64,000 bases of DNA. Origin: Spisula solida. Taxonomy: Eukaryota > Mollusca > Bivalvia > Venerida > Mactridae. This document shows, one piece after another, positions 12,588 through 23,700 of this stretch. Numbering within the stretch: the stretch's first letter is position 1; every line of letters begins with the position of its first letter. The position numbers and the translations under genes were made by a program. A model generated the notes under the pieces. It was not told the DNA's origin. It was given only the letters and a program-made list of their open reading frames with translations, and searched no databases. Where the stretch lies: the NCBI GenBank assembly GCA_947247005.1, contig OX365952.1:45426722-45490721 (forward strand), given 5' to 3'.

Positions 12588-13712
12588 TTTTTCAATGACT
12601 TCGCAAGGTTTTTCTATGATTTGACCTGGTGACCTAGTTTTTGATCCCGGATGACACAATAACAAACTTGACCTAGATTTTGTTGAGATGATCATTGTGA
12701 CCAAGTTTCATAAATATAATAATTATATAATAATAATTGAAAATATTTATATAGCGCCTTATAAAACAAGTCTCTAAAGCGCTGTACACGCGAAAGTTAA
12801 TTTATTGAAAGTTGGTAAGTGTCATTGAAAATCTAACATCCACTGATCACTGATATGCCATTTTAAACATGTGCGTTTTTAGTGTCTTTTGAAAACCAGC
12901 AGAGAGTCAATGTTTTTTATTTCTATTGGCAGACTGTTCCATAGGGTGGCTGCACATTTATCAAAACGCCTTTCACCGTAGGTCTTAGTGTTTGTTCTCG
13001 GAACGTTTAACAATTTGGCTGAGTCTGATTTCAGGGATCTTGTTGGGTGGTACTCAGTTACCAACTCATTCATGTAAACAGGAGCAAGTTCATGTTTGAT
13101 CTTAAATGTGTATATAATGACCTTGTACTGTACTCTGTATTGCACCGGAAGCCAGTGCAGTGAATGCAGGATCGGTGTAATGTGCTCACGCTTTTTTGTA
13201 AGTGTGATCAAACGAGCAGCAGTGTTCTGGATACGCTGCAGTTTGCCTACTACCTTGCTGTTGGCACCACATAGCAAAACAATCGCATAGTCCAGTCTTG
13301 AGGTCAAAAATGTGACCTCTAGAGTGTTAACAAGGTTTTTCTTTGATGTGACCTGGTGACCTAGTTTTTGACCCAAGATGATTCAATTACGAACTTGACC
13401 TATATTTTATAGAGACATACATTTTGACCAAGTTTCATTAAGATTATGTCACAAATGTGACCTCTAGAGTGTTAACAAGGTTTTTCTTTGATGTGACCTA
13501 GTGACCTAGTTTTTGACCCCAGATGACCCAATTAAAAACTTGACCTAGATTTCATAGAGACATACATTGTGACCAAGTGTAAAAAAGATTAAGTGAAAAT
13601 TATGACCTCTTGAGTGTTATTAGTCAAATTGTTGACGGCGCACGACGGACGACGGACAAAAGGGTGATCACAAAAGCTCACCTTGAGCACTTTGTGCTCA
13701 GGTGAGCTAAAA
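12588..13712 (+). mobile_element. Pearl-like element, interrupted by a LINE
   Basis: TGACCTAGTTTTTGACCC-type core repeats at 12588-12720 continue at 13306-13640, followed by a GACGGACGACGGAC segment. The right-end hairpin at 13675-13708 (AGCTCACCT..AGGTGAGCT) is followed by AA. The LINE at 12725-13305 splits the core. Confidence 0.85.
12725..13305 (-). pseudogene. 5'-truncated LINE inserted into a pearl-like element
   Basis: Reverse-strand translation from TSRLDYAIVLLCGANSKVVG through LQRIQNTAARLITL, HSLHWLPVQYRVQYK and RFDKCAATLWNSLPIEIKN matches the region after the RT catalytic core in CR1/L2-type LINEs. The frame is open to 12879. The 3' UTR has AGCGCTTTAGAGACTTG, and the tail is an AAT-rich repeat at 12715-12742. 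Pearl-like sequence resumes at both borders, so the LINE landed inside that element. Confidence 0.85.
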
Positions 13713-16630
13713 GTAGATCAAAATTGTGACCTCTAGTGACTATGCAAAGTTTTTCCATGATTTGACCTTGTGACCTAGTTTTTGACCCCCGGAAGACCCA
13801 ATATCGAGTTTGGCATAGATTTTGTTGAGATGGTCTTCGTGACTGAGTTTCATAAAGATAAGGTCAACATTGTGACCTTGAGTGACTACGCAATATTTTT
13901 CAATGATTTGACCTAGTGACCTAGTTTTTGACCCCGAACGACCCAGTATCGAACTTGACCTAGATTTTGTTGTGATGATTATTGTGACGGAGTTTCATAA
14001 CAAGAGGGCCCAATGGGCCCTAGGTCGCTCACCTGTCAAACTTGACCTAGATTTTGTTGAGATGATCATTGTGACCAAGTTTCATACAGATTAGGCCAAT
14101 ATTGTGACCTCTAGTGACTACACAAGGTTTTTATATGATTTTACCTAATGACCTAGTTTTTTACCAGGATGACCCAATATCAAACTTGACCTAGATTTTG
14201 TTGTGATGATCATTGTCACTAAGTTTCATAAATATCAGGCCAAAACTGTGACCTCTAGTGACTACACAAAGTTTTTCTATTATTTTCCTTGTGACCTAGT
14301 TTTTGACCCAGGATGACCCAATATTGAACTTGACCTAGATTTCGTTGAGATGATCATTGTGACCGAGTTTCATAAAGATAAGACCAAAATTGTGACCTCT
14401 AGTACCTACACAAGGTTTTTCTATGATTTTACCTTGTGAACTAGTTTTTGACCCCGGATGACCCAATATCGAACTTGACCTAGATTTTGTTGACATGATC
14501 ATTGTGACCAAGTTTAATAAAGATTTAGTCAAAACTGTGACCTCTAGTGACTACACAAGGTTTTTCTATGATTTTACCTTGTGAACTAGTTTTTGACCCC
14601 TGATGACCCAATATCGAACTTGACCTAGATTATGTTGTGATGATCATTGTGACCAAGTTTCATGAAGATTAAGTCAAAATTGTGACCTCTAGTGACTACA
14701 CAAGGTTTTTCTATGATTTGACCTAGTGACCTTGTTTTTTACCACAGATGACCCAATATTGAACTTGGCCTAGATTTCGTTGAGATGATCAATGTGACCG
14801 AGTTTCATAAAGATAAGACCAAAATTGTGACCTCTAGTGCATACACAAGGTTTTTCTATGATTTACCTTGTGACCTAGTTTTTGACCCCAGATGACCCAA
14901 TATCGAACTAGACCTAGATTGTGTTGAGATGATCATTGGGACCAAGTTTCATAAAGATTAAGTCAAAATTGTGACCTCTAGTGACTACACAAGGTTTTTC
15001 TACGATTTGACCTAGTGATCTAGTTTTTGACCCCAGATGACCCAATATCGAACTAGGCCTAGATGTTGTTGAGATGATCATTGTGACCAAGTTTCATAAA
15101 GATTAGCCTAACATTGTGACCTCTAGTGTCTACACAAGCCAATTGTTGACGGACGGACGGACGGACGGACGGACTGACGACGGACGTAGAGTGATCACAA
15201 AAGCTCACTCTGTCACTTTGTGACAGGTGAGTTAAAAATTAGGTCAAAATTGTGACGTCTAGCAACTATATGCATGGTTTTTCTATGATTTGACCTAGAG
15301 AACTAGTTTTTAACCCCGAATTACCCAATATCAAACTTGACCTAGATTTTGTTGTGATGATCATTGTCACAAGTTTCATAAATATCAGGCCAAAACTGTG
15401 ACCTCTAGTGACTACACAAAGTTTTTCTATTATTTTCCTTGCGACCTAGTTTTTGACCCAGGATGACCCAATATTGAACTTGACCTAGATTTCGTTGAGA
15501 TGATCATTGTGACCGAGTTTCATAAAGATAAGACCAAAATTGTGACCTCTAGTACCTACACAAGGTTTTTCTATGATTTTACCTTGTGAACTAGTTTTTT
15601 ACCCCTGATGACCCAATATCGAACTTGACCTAGATTATGTTGTGATGATCATTGTGACCAAGTTTAATAAAGATTAAGTCAAAACTGTGACCTCTAGTGA
15701 CTACACAAGGTTTTTCTATGATTTTACGTTGTGAACTAGTTTTTTACCCCTGATGACCCAATATCGAACTTGACCTAGATTATGTTGTGATGATCATTGT
15801 GACCAAGTTTCATGAAGATTAAGTCAAAATTGTGACCTCTAGTGACTACACAAGGTTTTTCTACGATTTGACCTAGTGATCTAGTTTTTGACCCCAGATG
15901 ACCCAATATCGAACTAGGCCTAGATTTTGTTGAGATGATCATTGTGACCAAGTTTCATAAAGATTAGCCTAACATTGTTACCTCTAGTGTCTACACAAGC
16001 CAATTGTTGACGGAGGGACGACGGACGGACGACGGACGGACGGACTGACGACGGACGTAGAGTGATCACAAAAGCTCACTCTGTCACTTTGTGACAGGTG
16101 AGTTAAAAATTAGGTCAAAATTGTGACGTCTAGCGACTATATGCATGGTTTTTCTATGATTTGACCTAGAGAACTAGTTTTTAACCCCGAATTACCCAAT
16201 ATCAAACTTGACCTAGATTTTGTTGACATGATCATTGTGATTGAGTTTCATAAAGATTTGGCCACAATTGTGACCACTAGTGACTACACAAGGTTTTTCT
16301 ATGATTTGACCGCGGATGACCTAATATCACACTTGACCTAAATGTGTTGAGATGATCATTGTGACGGAGTTTCATAAAGATTTGGTCAAAATTGGGACCT
16401 CTAGTGACTATGCAAGGTTTTTCTACGATTTGACCTAGTGGCCTTGTATTTTGACCCCGGATGACCCAATATCGAACCTGACCTAGATTTTGTTGAGATG
16501 ATTATTGTGACTGAGTTTGATAATGATTAATTAGGCCAAAACTGTGGCCTCTAGTGTCTATGGAAGCAAATTGTGGAACGACGAATGGACAAAAGCTCAC
16601 TTTGTCACTTTGTGACAGGTGAGCTAAAAA
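13713..16630 (+). mobile_element. Cluster of nested and duplicated pearl-like elements
   Basis: About 20 copies of a 145-bp core (TGTGACCTCTAGTGACTACA, GACCCAATATCGAACTTGAC, TGATCATTGTGACCAAGTTT). A complete element begins at 14001 (CAAGAGGGCCCAATGGGCCC) inside another core unit and ends at 15234 after an ACGG microsatellite and hairpin. A block of about 1150 bp from near 14180 is then repeated from near 15330 as about 860 bp, having lost two core units. Further right ends are at 16088 and 16625. Short ORFs here are repeat artefacts. Confidence 0.88.
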
Positions 16631-18301
16631 CATACAAGGCACAGTGCCCAATACACAACCTAATGAGAAAAGGATCCACCCAAGTCATATTTTACCCTGA
16701 CTCCATGCTCCTTAGTTTGTAGAAAGAAATATTAATACACAAAGCCATAATAGAAATAAATCTTTAATAATCATAATTAAATATATCACAATTGTTCACA
16801 TCAGTAAAAATGTTTATTGCACACGTTATACAATATTTGACATATAGATGATAGATCAGTTACCTTAGCTTTGTATCAAACAAAGATGGCGGATACTAAT
16901 CCATGCTAACTTATACATATCTACTATGTGAAGACAAAGAATCGAGCATTTAAACAGTTAGCATATTTAGATTTTCGCATTCAAACAATATCCTACAGTT
17001 AAATATTATTACATGTAATTGCAAGTTTCAAATTTTATTAGCAATATCAGCAAATTATTTGCCTTTGGTCAATTTGCATTAAAACTATAAATCGCCACAC
17101 TGAATTAAATTATACAAAATTATGTAATATTTTCATTAAAGGGAGGTAATAAATAACATACCCTGTAAATAAATCCCATATATAGCCAGCCATATACAGT
17201 TATAAGAATGCCTTTTTTTGCAGTTTTGACACTTATTAAACATTTAAATCTCAGAAGGCATACAAGATAGATAGATCAAGTAATAAACAGTAATTTATAT
17301 CAAATGATATTCACTCTACTATAAACATTCACTAATTAAAACAAAGTTGAAAATTAAACAAATTAGTTATTACGTCTTGTAATAAGTAATTTGTTTAATT
17401 GTATAGTTTAAATATAGTTTTAATTTTATGAAGTATATCGATAAAAGTTTCATTTCTCTTTAAATATACCCCCAATTATTGGATTAACATTAATTAATCC
17501 AGCCAGAAACTTTAGATCTATAGTCTCTGACTCGGCAAACCATAACAACTCTTACCACTGCAGATATTAATTAAAAGTGGTAAAATGTTTCATATTTTAC
17601 AAAAATCGAACAAGCCATAACAATAATTTTTAACATTTTTTCAGTAATTGAGGTCTCCTAGGTTTCAGTGATAGATATAATCATATTATAACAAAAAGTA
17701 TTTTCCATCTTAAACCAAGTGAAGTTTTACAGTTAGTTGGAACATTATGGAAGAAGATACAGACCAGACCACAAAACATTGCAAGAGTGTATAGAAAACA
17801 TTGCATAAAGCTGCATCTTCAAAATAAAAATCTTAATAATTAAAGTTGATAAGTCAAAAAGAAAAAATCCTCAAATGACAAAATAGTGCAAACAGCTTCA
17901 AAGTAGGCTGCTTGACTTCTTTTACAATTTTCTGAAATACATATATTAAATGTTGTTTACATTTTTCATAAATGTACATCTCTCATGGAACAACAGTATC
18001 TTTAAATTTGTCCATATTAATGTAATAAAGTTTCTAATTTTTAAGGCATACTTTAGGTGAAATTTTACAATTTTTTAAGAGATTTTGAACTCTATTTTTT
18101 AAATTGTTATTCAAAGATGGAAACTAGAAGCACACAGTCATAAGACTATGAGCATTGAAACGTGTCATATCCATGCAGATAACTTGTCCAATAAAAGAAC
18201 ATCAGAAGATGTTAAAGGACATAAAATGAATAAATTCAATACATTATCAGGTTCTACGAAAGTAGATTTAAAAAAAAAATTGTTTTTGGATTTTATAGAA
18301 C

Positions 18302-18486
18302 TACAGTCAGGTCTCATTATAACAGCGCTGTTTGTTCCCAAGCAAAATGTTGTACAAATAATTATGTTGGTTCATTGAATTGATACAAAGATCGTTTGGA
18401 AACATTTGTCCCTATAAAAGGATGTCCGTATATAAATATGTCAGTATATCTATTTGGTGTCGTTATATCGAGACCTGACAGTATAT
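18302..18486. mobile_element. MITE with ACTGTCAGGTCTC termini
   Basis: ACAGTCAGGTCTCATTATAA at the left and TTATATCGAGACCTGACAGT at the right are inverse with few changes, about 185 bp. Downstream of TEP1. Confidence 0.75.
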
Positions 18487-18694
18487 GTATGAATATATCG
18501 GACAAGCAAACAAATGGTTAATGATCAAGCACACAATCTAATACACCAGTAAATGAACACATGAACACAAACATACAAACCTCGCAAAATGATACACATA
18601 TAATATAAAACCGGTGATAGAAGGTACAATGATGTGGAATACCTTCATTTAGGAAGCAGTTTGCAATCAATATTATCCCCCCCCCCCAATAGGG

Positions 18695-18950
18695 ACAAAC
18701 AAGAGATGTTTGTAAAACATGCATGCCCACAAGACAGCCAAATAGTCGTCATATTTAGCCATAGTGACATTGAACTTAGACTTACAGATCTCAAAATCAA
18801 CAGAGGTCATCTTTTGATTATGACCAACCTCTCTATAATGTTTGAATATCATGTGTCCAACTGTTCTTGAGATATTAATTGAAAACCATTTGGTCTACTG
18901 ACAGACAAGTGCAAAGCAATATACCCCCTCATCTATGATGGGAATTATTA
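18695..18950 (+). mobile_element. Degenerate pearl-like element
   Basis: Shares GTTTGTAAAACATGCATGCC, CTCAAAATCAACAGAGGTCA and AAAGCAATATACCCCC with 37345-37605. Located 1.7-2 kb beyond the TEP1 stop. Confidence 0.7.
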
Positions 18951-19632
18951 TAGTAATATATTGGCATGGTAACATTCACATGTAATATCACATTGACAAT
19001 AGTTCTAGTTTTTGTATAAAACAGTAATTGTACTATGAGACATACAAATTGAATACTAGACTACATTCATATAAAGTTAAATAACAAGGGAAGTAAGACG
19101 AAAACTAATGCCTATGAAATAATAAATCACAGATGTGCACCTGATATTATACTAAACTTTATACAAGTGAAAGAGAACTGAACATAAATGATGTATTATA
19201 GCAGTACAGAAGATAAATATCACAGAGAGAGATATATACACACATATGTACAAATTATACAAACAATTGTGAATGTCACATATTATTTACAAATCAACGT
19301 AAATACTAGAAGGGTTTAAATTTTGACAAAAAACCTAATAATGTCTCACCCAAAGGGTCAGTATTCTGGCAAAAATTATCTGACCAATCATTCCTGACAC
19401 CATGCTCAATAAAGCTTGGTACTAAGTATTCAAGTGAAGTTTCATGAAGTTTCATTGAAATGCAGACAAACTTTGAGACATTCATCAAGGACAAAATCAA
19501 TGTCTCCCCAACTACATGACTGTAGGAGGCATAATAAAAGTCACATGTTATTTACAAATCACCATAAATATCAATAACAATACCTAAAAAGATTAAGAAA
19601 ACCCAATGTTAACCTTCACACTAACCAATCAG

Positions 19633-20205
19633 ACTACAGACACTCATTTCACAAACAAAATTTACACTAACCAATTTACTCACAATGGAATTTCATTTCA
19701 CACACTGAATTTATACTTTACAATTTACTAAGGACACTCATTTAACAAACATGATGTACACTAAACTATCATTTCACAAACACGAATTTACACTAAACTA
19801 TCATTTCACAAACATGATTTACACTAAACTATCATTTCACAAACATAATTTACACTAAACTATCATTTCACAATCAGAATTTACACTAAATTTACTATCA
19901 TTTCACAAACATAATTTACCCTAAACTATCATTTCAGAAACATGATTTACACTAAACTATCATTTCACAAACAGAATTTGCACTAAATTTACTATCATTT
20001 CACAAACATAATTTACACTAAACTATCATTTCACAAACATGATTTACACTAAACAATCATTTCACAAACATAATTGACACTAAACTATCATTTCACAAAC
20101 AGAATGTACACTAAACTATCATTTCACAAACAGAATTGACACTAAACTATCATTTCACAAACCTAATTTACACTAAACTATCATTTTACAAACAGAATTG
20201 ACACA
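19633..20205. repeat. 31-bp minisatellite downstream of TEP1
   Basis: The unit is ACTATCATTTCACAAACATA plus ATTTACACTAA, spaced 31 bp and repeated about 17 times with minor variants. It lies 500-1070 nt past the TEP1 stop, in the 3' UTR or flank. Confidence 0.93.
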
Positions 20206-20390
20206 CATGCCTAGTACACACCAATTAGTATTAACTTTTTTTCTTCTTTTTCTATAAACACAGATTCTGTCTGTGTAATATTAATAATAAATACAATCAC
20301 ACAAGAATGTCACAAGGTATATATCAGCATGATGCTACATCTTGCCATACCCTATCTGGCTTTAGATAAACAGTGAACTGTGCTGCTTTG

Positions 20391-20726
20391 TTTTGTGGAG
20401 CACTGTATCATTTTGTAAAATAATTTTGTTTATCATTGTTCGCTCTTCATCCTGATACGTCAGTGGTAAGTCAAGTTCAGAGACAACTACGATTCTGGTT
20501 AAGAGTATGCCGGTGTACGAGAAAGTTTCACTTTATCCCGATTTCCAAATAAGGAAATTTTGTGGAGCACTGTATCATTTTGTAAAATAATTTTGTTTAT
20601 CATTGTTCGCTCTTCATCCTGATACGTCAGTGGTAAGTCAAGTTCAGAGACAACTACGATTCTGGTTAAGAGTATGCCGGTGTACGAGAAAGTTTCACTT
20701 TATCCCGATTTCCAAATAAGGAAATT
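20391..20726 (-). repeat. Exact 167-bp tandem duplication at the TEP1 stop codon
   Basis: Positions 20391-20557 and 20558-20724 are identical by eye over 167 bp. The gene-proximal copy contains the codons for LIWKSG, the TAA stop and the start of the 3' UTR. The distal copy repeats all of this inside the 3' UTR. The protein is unaffected. No divergence was seen, so it is either very recent or an assembly artefact. Confidence 0.95.
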
Positions 20727-23700
20727 AACACAGCCAAGTTCATCACCATATACAAGTGGTATACATCCTGTAGATGATGTGCCAAGTAATGTCATGGAGG
20801 TCACTGGTGATGCACAGAAAAACTGTCCAACCTGAATATAGTAAAATTTTATAATATGTTAGTTATGTTTTCAATTGATGTTTTAATTGAAACAGTACCA
20901 AGATTTTTTCAACAAATAAAACAATCTCACATGTAGATAAAATACAGTGGCATAAATCACTGGTTGGGTGTGCAGAATAACCTGACAGCACTAAAGAGGT
21001 AATATTTGAGATTTGTTTGTGTTCGGTGAGACAGTCGTGAGTGTGTTCATCTATGTTTTCCCTGCCTATTGGCCAATGACTTACCGTTTCGAGGGAAAAG
21101 ATAGAAACTTAGTGTGATACAATGAATTCGGGCGCACTAACCCACACTCATTTGATATAGACTCCTTGGTTCTATAACGTGTATACACCAATACACGCAG
21201 ATTACCTCTGGGTAAAGACATTTGCTCTGAGTTACTGAGGTGGGAAACACAGGATAGCGTTTCAGAAATGACCAAGCACCCTACTTCTGAGATTCAAACC
21301 AGCGACCTGGACCTATTAATCCATAGTGAAGAGCTTTGGCCACATGACTACCCTGCCACCCTGTGTACATGTTGTTTAGCTAGATCATTCAGTTTTTTTA
21401 TTGTGCCCTGGGCGTTTTTAATGTTTTCCGTGCTCGGCTGGTTAAGTTGAGTGCTGCATTCCCTGTCTGACTTAATACAATGTATTATCTTTTATAAACA
21501 GAAATTATAAAATATAACGGACCTGTTTCAGTGAACTATCCCAGACTTTGATAGTTTTATCCTTAGATCCAGTGAAGGTGAATCCACAGTCTTTTACAAT
21601 ACACGTCACTTCTGCAGCATGGATCTATAACAAATGTATACATTGATTATTCAGGTCAGTCACATGTTTACATAACATTGTTAATTGCACATAAACATTG
21701 CAATTTATTTTATTAATGTTTTATTCTAATAGATATTATGTCTACTAGTTTGTCGCTTAGTGAGTAAGGTATTCAGGGTTTTCACTGCCTGTTTCTCCAA
21801 TTAAAATGTTTAAAACAATAAAAAATACAATGTTATGCTATTGCAATATTTGTATACAAGTGACAGACGTGAATAAACGGGTTAAACCATAAATATGCGA
21901 TTTTTTGATCTCATCATACTAAGGCAAAACAAGAGCTGTCATTGTAAGGGACATATGCACCAGAAGTGCAATGTTGATACTAGTAGAATACACAAGTACT
22001 TTAAGTGACCATAATGTCTACGTTAAAAGGGCCAATAACTCCTTAATCTTATCTATAGTTATATGACTTGTCTAGTAATGTTGATTACTGATGGTTAGTA
22101 GAACTACCAAGTTACATTACAATAGCATTGAGAGTAAACAAACAACTGAACATTATTAAAAATAAATAACCAAAATGTCTAAGTTAAAAAGGGCCTTTAG
22201 TATTACCCAAAGGAACAAATACCATTTGAAAAGTACAAAATATAGGGAAAATTAGCATTTTTTGCCACCGACTTTAAGCTGACTGTGTAAGTGATGTTTA
22301 TATAGTTTGCCGGAGATAACACTAGCCTTTGTTTACAAATAAGAATGAAAATTAAATACATTTTCCATATTTATTTTTGTTCAATTTTGTGCATGTACAC
22401 TTTTAATGATTTACTCTTTAAAACGAAACTGATAACTGGTGGCCAGTCGACCGTGCAGTGTTTATAATTTTAATTGTTTGTTTATTGACAAGGCTAGAGT
22501 TATCCCCGGCGAACTATACAAGTACTTGCAGGATAGCAACAAAGTAAAGAATTTTGCTCACCTTCTTGGCAGATGTATTGTCACCAATTTTGTAACTTAA
22601 CTGTCCCATAGAATCAACAGCTGTCACCATAGTATGATTAGGAAGAACGTCAAGCACCCAGTTCTGTTGTTTCTTGCTCTCTGGTATGTCACTATGGAGT
22701 GCACCAGCTAACGGTACAAAGTGAGAATCATCACGTCTAAAGTTAACTGTACCATTCTTTTGTTGTACCTACAATAATATTAATAATATTAACTTATGTC
22801 ATTGTCTAAGGATATGAATGGGAAACTCTGTCAGTTCATAAAGATAATCTGTTTATCTATACTTAGAATGACTGAAAATGCACGGCGACTTGAATGTCGC
22901 TTTGATGTGCTAATTAGGTGACATAACACTAATTAAGGCGAAAAAGTTGGTCATTTCGCTCCTTAAGCCATTGGCTGCTGAAAGTACTATCATGACATTC
23001 AAAAACAACACTAAGTCCACATCTAAGCTGTTATTATTTAAACAAGCTGAATATTGACGATGAACCTTTTTTTCTTCATATGTAATGTTCATGTAATTTA
23101 ATTGAAGCATTTCATATGTATCGTCCATGTAATTGTAACTTAATGCATTGCATTTAATTAAAGGCACTGTATTGGCAATGTACAAGAGCTCACGAAGGCA
23201 AATGATATGACCGTTCCTTTATCCGAAATTAAGAACCCATTAAGTGGACCGAATGACAGGCGGATGGGGTCAAACGACGGGGCAGTCTTTCCTCTACCCT
23301 ATTTGGTATCTTCCTGAACTAAGGGGTTGGATGGAGAACGAGTGACAAAGGGAACATGTTTTTGTTGATATACTGGGCCGTAATAGTAATCTAATGCATT
23401 ACATTTTCAAGTTATTCACTGCATGTCTGACTGGTACCTGGTGGAAAAGTAAGTTAGCACTGGCCACTGAATACAGTCAAGGAAACTGGTAAGTTGAATC
23501 AGCTGCCATATAAAACTGTACAAGAGCACCACCTACGAGTGTTAGACACTCGACTTTCTCCTTCTTGATATTGCACTTGCATATATGTAATCCAACATTC
23601 TAGGTATACATGTAACAAGGGCAGATAACTCCATAAATATAGATCACAGGGTTACCAGCCTTGTAACTTTGGACTCCCCTAGTGATGGTGAATAACTATA

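Larger units (their letters stand above)
16631..19630. other. AT-rich region downstream of TEP1
   Basis: No coding exon seen. On the TEP1 strand an AATAAA followed by ACATTTTT lies at 16811-16817 (plus-strand TTTATT) and could be a distal polyadenylation signal, but this would imply a 3.9-kb 3' UTR. Otherwise a MITE (18302-18486), a degenerate pearl-like element and a TGTCTCCCA-family repeat (19330-19535). Confidence 0.4.

Noticed and set aside
13096..13290. 64-codon + strand frame
   Set aside because: Antisense shadow of the LINE fragment at 12725-13305.
14335..14532. 65-codon - strand frame in the pearl-like cluster
   Set aside because: Internally periodic with the 145-bp core; not protein-coding.
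16811..16817. TEP1 polyadenylation signal
   Set aside because: A good hexamer on the gene strand, but 3.9 kb past the stop with several repeats between; kept only as a possibility.
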